Shown here piece after piece: positions 54,045 through 63,969 of a DNA stretch of 64,000 nt (its first letter is position 1; each line of letters starts with the position of its first letter). A program made the translations under genes and the position numbers. The DNA is from Arthrobacter sp. DWC3 (lineage in GTDB: Bacteria > Actinomycetota > Actinomycetes > Actinomycetales > Micrococcaceae), in the NCBI RefSeq assembly GCF_002929375.1, contig NZ_PJIP01000004.1, positions 1-64,000 of the forward strand, read 5' to 3'. The notes beneath the pieces are model-generated. The model made no database searches, was not told the origin of the DNA, and saw only the letters and a program-made list of their open reading frames with translations.

Positions 54045-55238
54045 GTGGCAGCACCTCAGAATTACTTGGCCGTCATCAAGGTCGTCGGCATCGGCGGCGG
54101 CGGCGTCAACGCCGTCAACCGGATGATCGAGGTCGGGCTCCGCGGCGTGGAGTTCATCGCCATCAACACGGATGCCCAGGCGCTGCTGATGAGTGACGCG
54201 GACGTCAAGCTCGACGTCGGGCGCGAGCTCACCCGCGGCCTCGGCGCAGGAGCGGACCCCGAGGTGGGCCGGCGCGCCGCCGAGGACCACTCGGAGGAGA
54301 TCGAGGAGGTCCTGCGCGGGGCGGACATGGTCTTCGTCACCGCAGGAGAGGGCGGCGGTACCGGTACCGGAGGCGCGCCCGTCGTCGCGCGCATCGCCCG
54401 CTCGCTGGGCGCGCTGACCATCGGCGTCGTCACCCGCCCCTTCACGTTCGAGGGACGCCGTCGGTCCAACCAGGCCGAGAGCGGCATCGACACCCTCCGC
54501 GAGGAGGTCGACACCCTCATCGTCATCCCGAACGACCGCCTGCTGTCCATCAGCGACCGCAACGTGTCCATGCTGGACGCGTTCCGCTCGGCGGACCAGG
54601 TGCTGCTCTCCGGTGTGCAGGGCATCACGGACCTCATCACCACCCCGGGCCTGATCAACCTGGACTTCGCCGACGTGAAGTCCGTGATGCAGGGCGCCGG
54701 TTCGGCGCTCATGGGCATCGGGTCCGCGCGCGGCGAGGACCGGGCCGTGAAGGCCGCGGAACTGGCCATCGCGTCGCCGCTCCTCGAGGCGTCCATCGAC
54801 GGCGCGCACGGCGTCCTCCTGTCCATCCAGGGCGGTTCCGACCTCGGCCTGTTCGAGATCAACGAGGCCGCCCGCCTGGTCCAGGAGGTCGCGCACCCGG
54901 AGGCGAACATCATCTTCGGTGCCGTGATCGACGACGCCCTCGGCGACGAGGCGCGCGTGACGGTCATCGCGGCCGGATTCGACCAGGTCGATGCCACCTC
55001 GCAGCCCGCTGCCGCAGCGGCTCCCGCCTCACGGCCGGCCGTGGCCCCGAGCGTCGGCGGCGACCACCAGCGCGTCCCCGCCACCGCGGGACTCGGCGCC
55101 TGGTCGCAGCAGCGCGCGCAGAACGTCCAGGCCGTGCCCGCCGACTCGGGCTTCGACGTGGACCTCCCCGCGATCGTGGAGCCCGACCTGTCCGCCGGTC
55201 GCTCGGACGACCTCGACGTACCCGACTTCCTGAAGTAG
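54045..55238 (+). CDS. ftsZ: Cell-division tubulin homologue FtsZ
   Basis: FtsZ is the GTP-driven filament that defines the division ring. The 397-residue protein has [16 protein letters not shown], the tubulin signature [10 protein letters not shown] (about residues 104-113) and NTDAQAL. The flexible C-terminal linker ends in the conserved peptide [10 protein letters not shown], which binds SepF and FtsW in actinobacteria. FtsA is absent, so SepF (56879-57400) is the likely membrane anchor. GTG 54045 follows a GGAC-rich weak ribosome site. The gene has its own promoter region separate from murC-ftsQ. Confidence 0.96.
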   Translation: MAAPQNYLAVIKVVGIGGGGVNAVNRMIEVGLRGVEFIAINTDAQALLMSDADVKLDVGRELTRGLGAGADPEVGRRAAEDHSEEIEEVLRGADMVFVTAGEGGGTGTGGAPVVARIARSLGALTIGVVTRPFTFEGRRRSNQAESGIDTLREEVDTLIVIPNDRLLSISDRNVSMLDAFRSADQVLLSGVQGITDLITTPGLINLDFADVKSVMQGAGSALMGIGSARGEDRAVKAAELAIASPLLEASIDGAHGVLLSIQGGSDLGLFEINEAARLVQEVAHPEANIIFGAVIDDALGDEARVTVIAAGFDQVDATSQPAAAAAPASRPAVAPSVGGDHQRVPATAGLGAWSQQRAQNVQAVPADSGFDVDLPAIVEPDLSAGRSDDLDVPDFLK

Positions 55239-55241
55239 TCG

Positions 55242-56012
55242 ATGCACGCACCCGCGGGTCCCGGACCGGCCTCCCCGTTCCACTGGAACGCAGAGGTCCG
55301 TCCGGGGCTCCGCGTCGCCTTCACCAGCGCCGCGGCGGGTAACCTCGCCCTCCACGTCGGGGACGACGCCGACGGCGTGCGGGCCAACCGCCACCGGCTC
55401 GAGACCGCGATGGGCATAGCCGGGGGATCCCTGCGCTTCATGAGCCAGACCCACTCCGACCGCGTGGCCGTGCTCAACGGCCGGGCGGGCGGCGAGCCGG
55501 ATTCCGGCCCTCGGGTCCCCGACGCCGACGGCATGGTGTCCCTGACCGGGCTCCATCCGCTCGCGGTCCTCGTGGCCGACTGCGTGCCCGTGGTCCTCGC
55601 CGATGCGTCGGTGGCCGACGGCGGCACGGGCGCCACGGCGGTCGTGCACGCCGGCCGTGCGGGCGTGGGCAACGGGATCGTGGCGAACGCCGCGCGGACG
55701 CTCCGCCGGGCGGGCGCACAGGACCTCGCCGCGTGGATCGGTCCGTCGGTCTGCGGTTCCTGCTACGAGGTCCCCGAGGACATGATGCTCGCCCTGACCG
55801 GCACCCTGCCCGAGGCCGCGGCGCGGACCCGCGCGGGCACCCCCGCCCTCGACCTGCCGGCCGCGGTCCGCCGCCAGCTCGAGGATGCCGGCGTCGTCGT
55901 CGGGGAGGTCTCCGGCAGCGGCTCCGCCTGCACGCTCGAGAACCCGCACCTGTTCTCCCACCGCCGCGAACCGGGCGCCGGGCGCATCGCCGGCCTGGTC
56001 TGGCGCACATGA
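55242..56012 (+). CDS. pgeF: Polyphenol-oxidase-fold protein PgeF (YfiH family)
   Basis: This is a 256-residue member of the DUF152/YfiH family. E. coli PgeF removes wrongly incorporated L-Ser from UDP-MurNAc, and other members act as purine nucleoside phosphorylases. The metal-binding residues are visible: His in SQTHSDRV, Cys in VADCVPVV and His in VVHAGRAG. Its place right after ftsZ is conserved in actinobacteria. The start lies three bases after the ftsZ stop and the end overlaps the next gene by four bases. Either activity is plausible; wall quality control suits the setting. Confidence 0.88.
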   Translation: MHAPAGPGPASPFHWNAEVRPGLRVAFTSAAAGNLALHVGDDADGVRANRHRLETAMGIAGGSLRFMSQTHSDRVAVLNGRAGGEPDSGPRVPDADGMVSLTGLHPLAVLVADCVPVVLADASVADGGTGATAVVHAGRAGVGNGIVANAARTLRRAGAQDLAAWIGPSVCGSCYEVPEDMMLALTGTLPEAAARTRAGTPALDLPAAVRRQLEDAGVVVGEVSGSGSACTLENPHLFSHRREPGAGRIAGLVWRT

Positions 56013-56779
56013 GCTCCGGCGGGGTGTCCGGGGGAGCCGCTCGCGCCCGCGAGCTCGAAGCGCGTCTCGGCGCGGTCCGCGCCCGCGTCGCCGAGGCCTC
56101 GGCGGGCCGGCCCGCACCGGACCTGATCGTGGTCACCAAGTACTTCCCGGCGTCCGACGTGCGGATCCTCGCGGACCTCGGCGTGACGGACGTCGGCGAG
56201 AACCGCGATCAGGAGGCCGCGGCGAAAGCCGCCGAGCTCGGGGACCTGGGGCTGCGGTGGCACTTCATCGGCCAGATGCAGACGAACAAGGCGAAATCGG
56301 TGGTCCGGTACGCGGACAGCGTGCACTCGGTGGACCGCCCGGCGCTGGTCGGCGCACTCGGGAAGGCGATGGCCGCCGAGCAGGCGCGGCGGACCGCCGG
56401 CGGGATGCCCGCCCGCTCCGACCTCGACTGCTTCCTCCAGTTCGCGCTCGACGCGGACCGGCCCGCGAGTACCCCCGGGTCCGGGACGGGCGGCCGTGGC
56501 GGGGCTCACCCCGACGAGGCGGGCGAGCTGGCACGCGCCGTCGCCGCCACCCCGGGCCTGCGCCTCGCCGGGGTCATGGGCGTGGCTCCGCTCGGCGCGG
56601 ACCCCGCGGACGCGTTCGACCTGCTCCTGCGGATCAGCGGGACCGTCCGTTCCGTGGAACCCTCCGCAGCGGCGGTCTCGGCGGGCATGAGCGGGGACCT
56701 CGAGGCGGCCGTCGCGGCCGGCGCGACACACCTCAGGATCGGCTCTGATGTGCTCGGTCCCCGTCCGGCCGTGGGGTAG
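56009..56779 (+). CDS. YggS-family pyridoxal-phosphate homeostasis protein
   Basis: This is a 256-residue single-domain alanine-racemase-fold protein. Lys44 in IVVTKYFP is the probable PLP-binding lysine, and DVGENRDQEAAAK, HFIGQMQTNKAK and LRIGSDVLG are family segments. YggS proteins buffer PLP and affect amino-acid pools. A Gly/Ser/Pro-rich insertion of about ten residues lies near residues 150-165, in a surface loop. ATG 56009 overlaps the pgeF stop. The gene lies between ftsZ and sepF in most actinobacteria. Confidence 0.9.
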   Translation: MSSGGVSGGAARARELEARLGAVRARVAEASAGRPAPDLIVVTKYFPASDVRILADLGVTDVGENRDQEAAAKAAELGDLGLRWHFIGQMQTNKAKSVVRYADSVHSVDRPALVGALGKAMAAEQARRTAGGMPARSDLDCFLQFALDADRPASTPGSGTGGRGGAHPDEAGELARAVAATPGLRLAGVMGVAPLGADPADAFDLLLRISGTVRSVEPSAAAVSAGMSGDLEAAVAAGATHLRIGSDVLGPRPAVG

Positions 56780-56878
56780 CGTCTGAACCGAGAACGGCGG
56801 CATGGTGTGCTGCCGGGCGTGACGCACACGGCACGCCGCCCGACCCCATCGATCCACTCATCCAGAACAGGAGTCACC

Positions 56879-57400
56879 ATGGCCGGCGCACTGCGCAAGA
56901 CGATGATCTACCTTGGGCTCGCCGATGGTGACGAGCACTACGAGCCCGAAACGAAAAGCGCGCACAGCAGGAACGAGGACTACCCAGTGGACTACGACCG
57001 CGACGAACGCCACCTCGAGCCTGCTCCCGCGGCCACGCGGGTCGCTCCCGCCGAGGAGTACCGCGCTCCCGTGACGCCCATCAAGCGGGCACCCTCGTCG
57101 CGTGAGGACTCCGGGGCGCTGCGCCAGATCACCACCGTCCACCCGCGCTCGTACAACGACGCCAAGCTCATCGGCGAGAGCTTCCGCGACGGCATCCCGG
57201 TGATCATGAACGTCACCGACATGGGTGAATCCGACGCGAAGCGGCTCGTCGACTTCTCGGCGGGCCTCGTCTTCGGCCTGCACGGCAGCATCGAACGGGT
57301 CACCAATAAGGTGTTCCTGCTGTCGCCGTCGTATATTGAAGTCCTCGGCGAGGATCTGAAGGCAAGCGAGGCGCAGACCAGCTTCTTCAACCAGAGCTGA
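56879..57400 (+). CDS. sepF: Cell-division protein SepF
   Basis: SepF anchors FtsZ to the membrane in bacteria without FtsA. The 173-residue protein has an N-terminal amphipathic segment ([14 protein letters not shown]), a charged linker, and a C-terminal core ([20 protein letters not shown] through [15 protein letters not shown]). The core dimerises and binds the FtsZ tail. ACAGGAG lies six bases before ATG 56879. TAGCGT at 56777-56782 is a possible minus-10 overlapping the previous stop codon. Confidence 0.95.
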   Translation: MAGALRKTMIYLGLADGDEHYEPETKSAHSRNEDYPVDYDRDERHLEPAPAATRVAPAEEYRAPVTPIKRAPSSREDSGALRQITTVHPRSYNDAKLIGESFRDGIPVIMNVTDMGESDAKRLVDFSAGLVFGLHGSIERVTNKVFLLSPSYIEVLGEDLKASEAQTSFFNQS

Positions 57401-57461
57401 CCGACGCGGCCCGCACGGTCGCAGCCGACCCTCCGACGGCCCGAAGGACTGGAACTGCTCC

Positions 57462-57752
57462 GTGAGTTTGGTATTCGCCCTGATCTACCTGGTACTGATG
57501 CTGTTCCAGCTCGCCCTGATCCTGCGGATCATCTACGACGCCGTGCAGGGTTTCGCGCGGGACTGGCGTCCCCAGAAGCTCGCCCTCGTGGTCGCGTCGG
57601 GGGTCTACTCCGCGACGGACCCGCCGATCAAGGCGCTGCGGCGGCTGATCCCGCCGCTCCGCCTGGGCGGGGTGCAGCTCGACCTCGCCTTCCTGGTGCT
57701 CTTCATCGTGGTGCTGATCCTGATGTCCGTGTCAGCAGGGCTCGCAGCCTAG
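57462..57752 (+). CDS. YggT-family membrane protein
   Basis: This 96-residue protein has two hydrophobic helices (about 4-24 and 70-92) around a middle segment with DPPIKALRRLIPPLRLGG, the YggT signature. The family is linked to envelope or division functions by its constant place between sepF and divIVA. No enzymatic motif exists. GTG 57462 has no strong ribosome site. Confidence 0.9.
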   Translation: MSLVFALIYLVLMLFQLALILRIIYDAVQGFARDWRPQKLALVVASGVYSATDPPIKALRRLIPPLRLGGVQLDLAFLVLFIVVLILMSVSAGLAA

Positions 57753-57895
57753 CGTCCGAGTCCGTTTCGTGATGCGGTTCCACAACATATACGCTGATTC
57801 ACAGTCCGACGTGAGTCCCGTGTTCATGTCCACAATTCGGTACCACAGCCGTGCCCGCCCCCGGTGGGAGGCTTCTAAGAGTATGAGGTGACCAG

Positions 57896-58567
57896 ATGGC
57901 CCTGACGCCAGAAGACGTTGTCAACAAGAGGTTCCAGCCGACGAAGTTCCGTGAGGGCTACGACATCGACGAGGTGGACGACTTCCTCGACGAGATCGTC
58001 GTCGAGCTCCGCCGCCTGAACTCCGAGAACGAGGAACTGCGCCGTCGGCTCGCCGACGGGTCGACCGACACGTCGTCCGTGGCCTCGACGGACAAGCCGT
58101 CCACCACCTCGAAGCCTCTGACCGTGCCCGCCCCGGTCGCCGCCAGCACCCACACCGAGAAGGCCGATGATGCGTCCTCCGTGAAGGCAGCGGTGACGGT
58201 CGCCGACGTCGAGGAGCCCACCCCGGCACCCGCTCCCGCCGCCGGTACCTCGGCCGAGTCCGCGGCGGGCGTGCTCGCCATGGCCCAGCGCCTGCACGAC
58301 GAGTACGTCAACGCCGGTGTGGAACAGCGCGACAAGATCATCGCCGAGGCGCAGATCGAAGCCACCGGGCTCGTCAGCGACGCCGAGGAGAAGAGCCGCA
58401 AGACCCTCGGCGACCTCGAGGAGCAGAAGACCGTCCTCGAGAACACAGTCGAGCAGCTGCGTGGCTTCGAGCGCGACTACCGTGCCCGCCTCAAGGCCTA
58501 CATCGAGGGTCAGCTCCGCGACCTGGACGCCCGCGGCTCGCTCGCGTCCGACGCGTCGGCCTCCTAG
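57896..58567 (+). CDS. divIVA: Polar growth/division scaffold DivIVA (Wag31)
   Basis: DivIVA marks negatively curved membrane and recruits wall-synthesis machinery in actinobacteria. The 223-residue protein has the N-terminal membrane-sensing domain MALTPEDVVNKRFQPTKF and an adjoining coiled coil. A Pro/Ala/Thr-rich linker (about 60-120) and a long C-terminal coiled coil follow. In mycobacteria the homologue is phosphorylated by PASTA kinases, and several Thr residues lie in this linker. TATACG at 57788-57793 is a possible minus-10 in the 143-bp gap upstream, with a weak minus-35. Confidence 0.94.
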   Translation: MALTPEDVVNKRFQPTKFREGYDIDEVDDFLDEIVVELRRLNSENEELRRRLADGSTDTSSVASTDKPSTTSKPLTVPAPVAASTHTEKADDASSVKAAVTVADVEEPTPAPAPAAGTSAESAAGVLAMAQRLHDEYVNAGVEQRDKIIAEAQIEATGLVSDAEEKSRKTLGDLEEQKTVLENTVEQLRGFERDYRARLKAYIEGQLRDLDARGSLASDASAS

Positions 58568-58579
58568 CAGGACATCCGG

Positions 58580-58651
58580 CCCGACCTCGTGTCGGGTCGG
58601 CGGAAGGGCTGGTTGCAGGGGGCGCGATCCCCGGCGGCCGGCCCTTCCGCC
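58580..58651 (+). terminator. Two consecutive hairpins between divIVA and lspA
   Basis: CCCGAC/GTCGGG with a five-base loop (58580-58596) is followed three bases later by a perfect 11-bp stem, GGCGGAAGGGC (58599-58609) with GCCCTTCCGCC (58641-58651). The second encloses a smaller GGGG/CCCC stem. There is no T-run. They sit right after the divIVA stop and probably terminate or attenuate before lspA. Confidence 0.6.
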
Positions 58652-58707
58652 GTTCCAGCCACCGCGCAGCGTGGTGGACCCACCAGCGAGTAGACCTTGG
58701 ACGCACC

Positions 58708-59322
58708 GTGAACGAGCACCAGCCAGCCGATCCCGCCCACGCCGGGGACCCCGCCCACGCCCGGAGGATCCCCGTGCAGTACGGCGCGGTCATGCTGCTG
58801 TGCACCCTCGTCGCCTACGTCCTCGACCAGCTCACCAAGTGGTGGGTGGTCTCGACCATGACCGAGGGACAGGTCACGCCGGTCCTGCCGCCCCTGCTCC
58901 ATTGGCGCTTCATCCGCAACCCCGGCGCCGCCTTCTCCATCGGCACCGACTACACGTGGGTGTTCACCATCGTGATGGTCGTCGTCGCCGTCGCCATCGT
59001 GCTGCAGGTGCGGAAGGTCGCATCGTGGGGCTGGGCCGTGGCCCTCGGCCTCGTGCTCGGCGGCGCCCTCGGCAACCTCACCGACCGGCTCTTCCGGGAA
59101 CCGTCCTTCGGCCAGGGCCACGTGGTGGACTTCATCGCCCTGCCCAACTTCGCCATCTTCAACATCGCCGACTCCGCCGTCGTCAGCGGAGTGGTGCTCA
59201 TCTGCATCCTGACCCTGCGCGGCATCGGTATGGACGGGACGGTCGGCACCGACGGACAGTCCGCTGCCCCGGGCGACGACGCGCGTCCAGCGGGCGGGGA
59301 GCAGCGCGACGATGACCGCTGA
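58708..59322 (+). CDS. lspA: Lipoprotein signal peptidase
   Basis: LspA cleaves the signal peptide of prolipoproteins after lipid attachment. The 204-residue membrane protein has four helices and the catalytic aspartates Asp126 in GNLTDRLFR and Asp155 in FNIADSAV, with RNPGAAFSI also typical. The first 20 and last 35 residues are polar extensions. GTG 58708 has a weak ribosome site. It overlaps rluD by 11 bases. It is the target of globomycin. Confidence 0.94.
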   Translation: MNEHQPADPAHAGDPAHARRIPVQYGAVMLLCTLVAYVLDQLTKWWVVSTMTEGQVTPVLPPLLHWRFIRNPGAAFSIGTDYTWVFTIVMVVVAVAIVLQVRKVASWGWAVALGLVLGGALGNLTDRLFREPSFGQGHVVDFIALPNFAIFNIADSAVVSGVVLICILTLRGIGMDGTVGTDGQSAAPGDDARPAGGEQRDDDR

Positions 59323-60247
59323 GCACCGGCAGCTCGCCGTCCCCGACACCGAGTCCGGGAACCGCGTGGACGCCGCCCTCGCCCGGCTGCTCGACATCTC
59401 GCGCTCGGCGGTGGCCCAGTGGTGTGCCGACGGCCGGGTGCTGCGCGGCGGTGCGCCCCTCGCCAAATCGGACCGCGTCCATGCCGGCGACCACCTCGAC
59501 GTCGACGTCCCGGATCCCGGCGACAAGCACCGCGTCATCCCCGAGGCCGTCGACGGCATGGGGATCCTGCTCGACGACGAGGACTTCGTCGTCGTCGACA
59601 AGCCCGTGGGCGTCGCCGCCCACCCCTCGCCGGGCTGGGTCGGCCCGACCGTCGTCGGCGCCCTCGCGGCCGCCGGGTACCGCATCTCCACCTCGGGGGC
59701 TCCGGAGCGCGTGGGGATCGTCCACCGGCTGGACGTCGGGACGTCGGGGGCGATGGTGGTCGCCAAGACCGAACCCGCCTACACGGCCCTCAAGCGCGCC
59801 TTCAAGGAGCGCACCGTGGACAAGGTGTACCACGCGGTGGTGCAGGGGCTGCCCGAGCCGCTCAAGGGCACCATCGATGCGCCCATCGGCCGCCATCCCC
59901 ACCACGAGTGGCGCTTCGCGGTCATGGAGGGCGGCCGGGACTCCGTGACGCACTACGAGGTGCTCGAGGCCTTCGGGCGGGCGAGCCTCGTGGAGGTGCA
60001 CCTCGAGACCGGCAGGACGCACCAGATCCGCGTGCACTTCTCCGCGCTGCGCCACCCGTGCGCGGGCGACCTCACCTACGGGGCCGACCCCCGGCTCGCC
60101 GCCGAGCTCGGCCTGACGCGGCAGTGGCTCCACGCCCACCGCCTGGGCTTCGCGCACCCGCGCACCAACGAGCCCGTCAGCGTCACGAGCCCCTACCCGG
60201 TGGACCTCGCGTACGCCGTCACGGCACTCTCCACAGGCCTCGTCTGA
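59312..60247 (+). CDS. rluD: RluA/RluD-family 23S rRNA pseudouridine synthase
   Basis: This 311-residue protein has an N-terminal S4 domain (about 15-75) and a catalytic domain with Asp141 in [19 protein letters not shown] and [10 protein letters not shown]. It should modify helix 69 uridines of 23S rRNA. The lspA-rluD pairing is widespread in Gram-positive bacteria. GGGGAG lies upstream of the ATG, within lspA. The exact uridines are assigned by family only. Confidence 0.9.
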   Translation: MTAEHRQLAVPDTESGNRVDAALARLLDISRSAVAQWCADGRVLRGGAPLAKSDRVHAGDHLDVDVPDPGDKHRVIPEAVDGMGILLDDEDFVVVDKPVGVAAHPSPGWVGPTVVGALAAAGYRISTSGAPERVGIVHRLDVGTSGAMVVAKTEPAYTALKRAFKERTVDKVYHAVVQGLPEPLKGTIDAPIGRHPHHEWRFAVMEGGRDSVTHYEVLEAFGRASLVEVHLETGRTHQIRVHFSALRHPCAGDLTYGADPRLAAELGLTRQWLHAHRLGFAHPRTNEPVSVTSPYPVDLAYAVTALSTGLV

Positions 60248-60374
60248 CCCGCGCGGCCGGCCCCGGCCGACACGTCGGACAGGACCGGCCCGGCCCGCCC
60301 GACGGCGTTCCCCCGACACGCCGATCCGACCTCGGACGGGGGTCCGGGCGGCCGCCGGAGGGGTAGGGGAGCAC

Positions 60375-60380
60375 TAGACT
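60375..60380 (+). promoter_or_regulatory. Minus-10 TAGACT of dnaE (leaderless type)
   Basis: TAGACT ends six bases before GTG 60387. No ribosome site intervenes, so the mRNA probably begins at the start codon. Confidence 0.6.
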
Positions 60381-60386
60381 TGGCGG

Positions 60387-63300
60387 GTGGCTACTCCTGC
60401 ATCGACCGACTCGTTCGTCCATCTCCACAACCACACCGAGTACTCGATGCTCGACGGCGCCGCCCGGCTGACGGACCTCTTCAGCCACACCGAGGAACTC
60501 GGGATGAAGGCCCTCGCCACCACGGACCACGGCTTCGTGTTCGGCGCCTTCGACTTCTGGAGCAAGGCCACCAGCGCCGGCATCAAACCCATCATCGGCG
60601 TCGAGGCGTACCTGACCCCCGGCACGGCGCGGAACGATCGCACGCGTGTGCAGTGGGGCGGCGGAGGGCGCGACGACGTCTCCGGCGCGGGCGCCTACAC
60701 GCACATGACCCTCTGGTCCGAGACCACGGAGGGCATGCACAACCTCTTCCGCATGTCGTCCCTGGCCTCCCTCGAGGGCTACCTGTACAAGCCGCGCATG
60801 GACCGCGACCTGCTGCAGACCTACGGCAAGGGCCTCATCGCCACCACGGGCTGCCCGTCGGGGGAGGTCCAGACCAAGCTCCGGCTCGGCCTCTACGACG
60901 AGGCGCGGCAGGCGGCGTCCGACTTCCGCGACATCTTCGGTGCGGACAACTACTTCTGCGAGCTCATGGACCACGGGCTGGACATCGAGCGCAACGTGAA
61001 GGCGGACCTCATCCGGCTCGCGAAGGAGCTCGGGCTCCCGCTCGTGGCCACGAACGACCTGCACTACACGCACGCCGAGGACTCGAAGGCGCACGCGGCG
61101 CTGCTCTGCGTGCAGTCAGGGTCCACCCTCGCCGACCCGAAGCGCTTCAAGTTCGACGCCGACGAGTTCTACCTGAAGTCGCCCGCCGAGATGCGCGCCA
61201 TCTTCCGCGACTACCCCGAGGCCTGCGACAACACGCTGCTCATCGCCGAGCGGTGCGACGTCGAGTTCAACACCAAGGCCAACTACATGCCTCGGTTCCC
61301 GGTCCCGGAGGGCGAGAACGAGCAGTCCTGGTTCGTGAAGGAGGTCGAGACGGGCCTGCAGTACCGGTACCCGGGCGGCGTGCCCGACGACGTCCGCAAG
61401 CAGGCCGAGTTCGAGGTCGGCGTCATCACGCAGATGGGCTTCCCCGGTTACTTCCTCGTGGTCGCCGACTTCATCAACTGGGCCAAGAACAACGGCATCC
61501 GCGTGGGCCCGGGCCGAGGCTCGGGTGCCGGGTCGATGGTGGCGTACGCGATGCGCATCACCGACCTGGACCCCCTCAAGCACGGCCTGATCTTCGAGCG
61601 CTTCCTCAACCCCGAGCGCGTGTCCATGCCCGACTTCGACGTCGACTTCGATGATCGCCGCCGTGCCGAGGTGATCCGGTACGTGACGGAGAAGTACGGC
61701 GACGAGCGCGTCGCCATGATCGTCACCTACGGCACCATCAAGGCCAAGCAGGCCCTCAAGGACTCCTCCCGCGTCATGGGCTACCCGTTCTCCACGGGGG
61801 AGCGCCTCACGAAGGCCATGCCGCCGGACGTCATGGGCAAGGGCCTCGCCCTCGCCGACGTGCACAACAAGGACGCCAAGCGCTACTCCGAGGCGGAGGA
61901 GCTGCGCGAGCTCCTGAGGACCGACGCCGACTCCGAGAAGGTCTTCGAGACGGCCCTCGGCCTCGAGGGCCTGAAGCGCCAGTGGGGCGTGCACGCGGCC
62001 GGCGTGATCATGTCCTCGGACCCGCTGATCGACATCATCCCGATCATGCGCCGTGAGCAGGACGGCCAGATCATCACGCAGTTCGACTACCCCACGTGCG
62101 AGGGCCTCGGCCTGATCAAGATGGACTTCCTCGGGCTGAGGAACCTGACGATCATCACGGACGCCGTCGAGAACATCAAGGCCAACAAGGACACCGACCT
62201 CGTCCTCGAGGACCTCGAGCTCGACGACAAGGAGTCCTACGAGCTGCTGGCGCGCGGCGACACCCTCGGTGTCTTCCAGCTCGACGGCGGGCCCATGCGA
62301 TCCCTCCTGAAGCTCATGCGGCCCGACAACTTCGAGGACATCTCCGCCGTCCTGGCGCTGTACCGGCCGGGGCCCATGGGCGTGAACTCGCACACCAACT
62401 ACGCCCTGCGCAAGAACGGCCTGCAGGACATCGAACCCATCCACCCCGAGCTCGAGGGTCCCCTCGAGGAGATCCTCGGCGGGACGTACGGCCTGATCGT
62501 CTACCAGGAGCAGGTGATGAGCGCCGCCCAGAAGCTGGCGAACTTCACGCTCGGCCAGGCGGACATGCTCCGCCGTGCCATGGGCAAGAAGAAGAAGTCG
62601 GAGCTGGACAAGCAGCAGGCGGACTTCTTCGCGGGCATGAAGGCCAACGGGTACTCCCAGGCAGCGATGGACAAGCTCTGGACCGTGCTCGAGTCCTTCT
62701 CGGACTACGCGTTCAACAAGGCGCACACCGCCGCCTACGGCCTCGTGTCCTACTGGACCGCGTACCTGAAGGCGCACTACCCGGCCGAGTACATGGCGGC
62801 CCTGCTCACCAGTGTCGGCGACGACAAGGACAAGCTGGCCATCTACCTCAACGAGTGCCGCCGCATGGGCATCACGGTGCTGCCGCCGGACGTCAACGAG
62901 TCGAGCGTGAACTTCACCCCGGTGGGCAAGGACATCCGCTTCGGGATGGGCGCCATCCGCAACGTCGGTGCCAACGTGGTCGGCGCGATGGTGGGCGCGC
63001 GCGAGGAGAAGGGGGCGTTCACCTCGTTCAGCGACTTCCTGCAGAAGGTCCCCGCCGTCGTCTGCAACAAGCGCACCATCGAATCGCTCATCAAGGCCGG
63101 GGCGTTCGACTCCCTCCGGCACCCGCGGCGGGCGCTCGCGATGATCCACGAGGAGGCCGTGGACTCCGTGATCGTGCTGAAGCGCAACGAGGCGGCGAAC
63201 CAGTTCGACCTCTTCAGCGCGTTCGACGACGGCCCGGACGGCGTGGGCGGCGGCCTGTCCGTCGACGTGCCCGACCTGCCGGAGTGGGACAAGAAGGACA

Positions 63301-63929
63301 AGCTGTCCTTCGAACGCGACATGCTGGGCCTCTACGTCTCGGACCACCCCCTGCAGGGGCTCGAGGGCATCCTGGGCCAGCACGCCGACTCGTCCATCCC
63401 GTCGATCATCAGCGAGGAGGGACCGGCCGACGGCGCGATCGTCACGATCGCCGGCATGATCACCTCCCTGCAGCGCCGCATCGCGAAGAACAGCGGCAAC
63501 GCCTACGCGCGGGCGGAGGTCGAGGACCTCTCCGGCTCCATGGAGGTCATGTTCTTCGGCCAGGTGTACGGCCCCATCTCCGCGGTGCTCGCGGAGGACC
63601 TGATCGTGGTGGTCCGCGGGCGCCTGCAGCGGCGCGACGACGGCGCCGTGATGCTCAACGCCCAGGAACTGACGGTGCCCGACCTCAGCGAGGGGCACTC
63701 GGGGCCCGTGGTCATCTCGATGCTGCAGCACAAGGCCACGGAGACGGCGGTCACGGCCCTCGGCGACGTCCTGCGCACCCACCCGGGGACCAGCGAGGTG
63801 CTCATCCGCCTCAACGGCTCACGCAAGGTCGAGGTGATGAAGCTCGGCGTGGACCTGCGGGTGAACCCGACGCCGGGGCTCTTCGGCGACCTGAAGGTGC
63901 TGCTCGGGCCCGCCTGCCTCGACGCCTGA
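60387..63929 (+). CDS. dnaE: DNA polymerase III alpha subunit (DnaE1 type)
   Basis: This is the main replicative polymerase (1,180 residues). The N-terminal PHP domain has FVHLHNHTEYSMLDG and TTDHG, suggesting an intact metal-binding proofreading site as in actinobacterial DnaE1. The polymerase core has GPGRGSGAGSM and the catalytic aspartates in MPDFDVDFDDRRR. Helix-hairpin-helix, OB-fold and C-terminal regions follow, and the gene is complete. The GTG start appears leaderless. It follows rluD after 139 bp with no clear terminator. Confidence 0.96.
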   Translation: MATPASTDSFVHLHNHTEYSMLDGAARLTDLFSHTEELGMKALATTDHGFVFGAFDFWSKATSAGIKPIIGVEAYLTPGTARNDRTRVQWGGGGRDDVSGAGAYTHMTLWSETTEGMHNLFRMSSLASLEGYLYKPRMDRDLLQTYGKGLIATTGCPSGEVQTKLRLGLYDEARQAASDFRDIFGADNYFCELMDHGLDIERNVKADLIRLAKELGLPLVATNDLHYTHAEDSKAHAALLCVQSGSTLADPKRFKFDADEFYLKSPAEMRAIFRDYPEACDNTLLIAERCDVEFNTKANYMPRFPVPEGENEQSWFVKEVETGLQYRYPGGVPDDVRKQAEFEVGVITQMGFPGYFLVVADFINWAKNNGIRVGPGRGSGAGSMVAYAMRITDLDPLKHGLIFERFLNPERVSMPDFDVDFDDRRRAEVIRYVTEKYGDERVAMIVTYGTIKAKQALKDSSRVMGYPFSTGERLTKAMPPDVMGKGLALADVHNKDAKRYSEAEELRELLRTDADSEKVFETALGLEGLKRQWGVHAAGVIMSSDPLIDIIPIMRREQDGQIITQFDYPTCEGLGLIKMDFLGLRNLTIITDAVENIKANKDTDLVLEDLELDDKESYELLARGDTLGVFQLDGGPMRSLLKLMRPDNFEDISAVLALYRPGPMGVNSHTNYALRKNGLQDIEPIHPELEGPLEEILGGTYGLIVYQEQVMSAAQKLANFTLGQADMLRRAMGKKKKSELDKQQADFFAGMKANGYSQAAMDKLWTVLESFSDYAFNKAHTAAYGLVSYWTAYLKAHYPAEYMAALLTSVGDDKDKLAIYLNECRRMGITVLPPDVNESSVNFTPVGKDIRFGMGAIRNVGANVVGAMVGAREEKGAFTSFSDFLQKVPAVVCNKRTIESLIKAGAFDSLRHPRRALAMIHEEAVDSVIVLKRNEAANQFDLFSAFDDGPDGVGGGLSVDVPDLPEWDKKDKLSFERDMLGLYVSDHPLQGLEGILGQHADSSIPSIISEEGPADGAIVTIAGMITSLQRRIAKNSGNAYARAEVEDLSGSMEVMFFGQVYGPISAVLAEDLIVVVRGRLQRRDDGAVMLNAQELTVPDLSEGHSGPVVISMLQHKATETAVTALGDVLRTHPGTSEVLIRLNGSRKVEVMKLGVDLRVNPTPGLFGDLKVLLGPACLDA

Positions 63930-63969
63930 CGGCGGCGGGCCCCGGGCCGGCGCGGCTCCGGGGGTCGGC

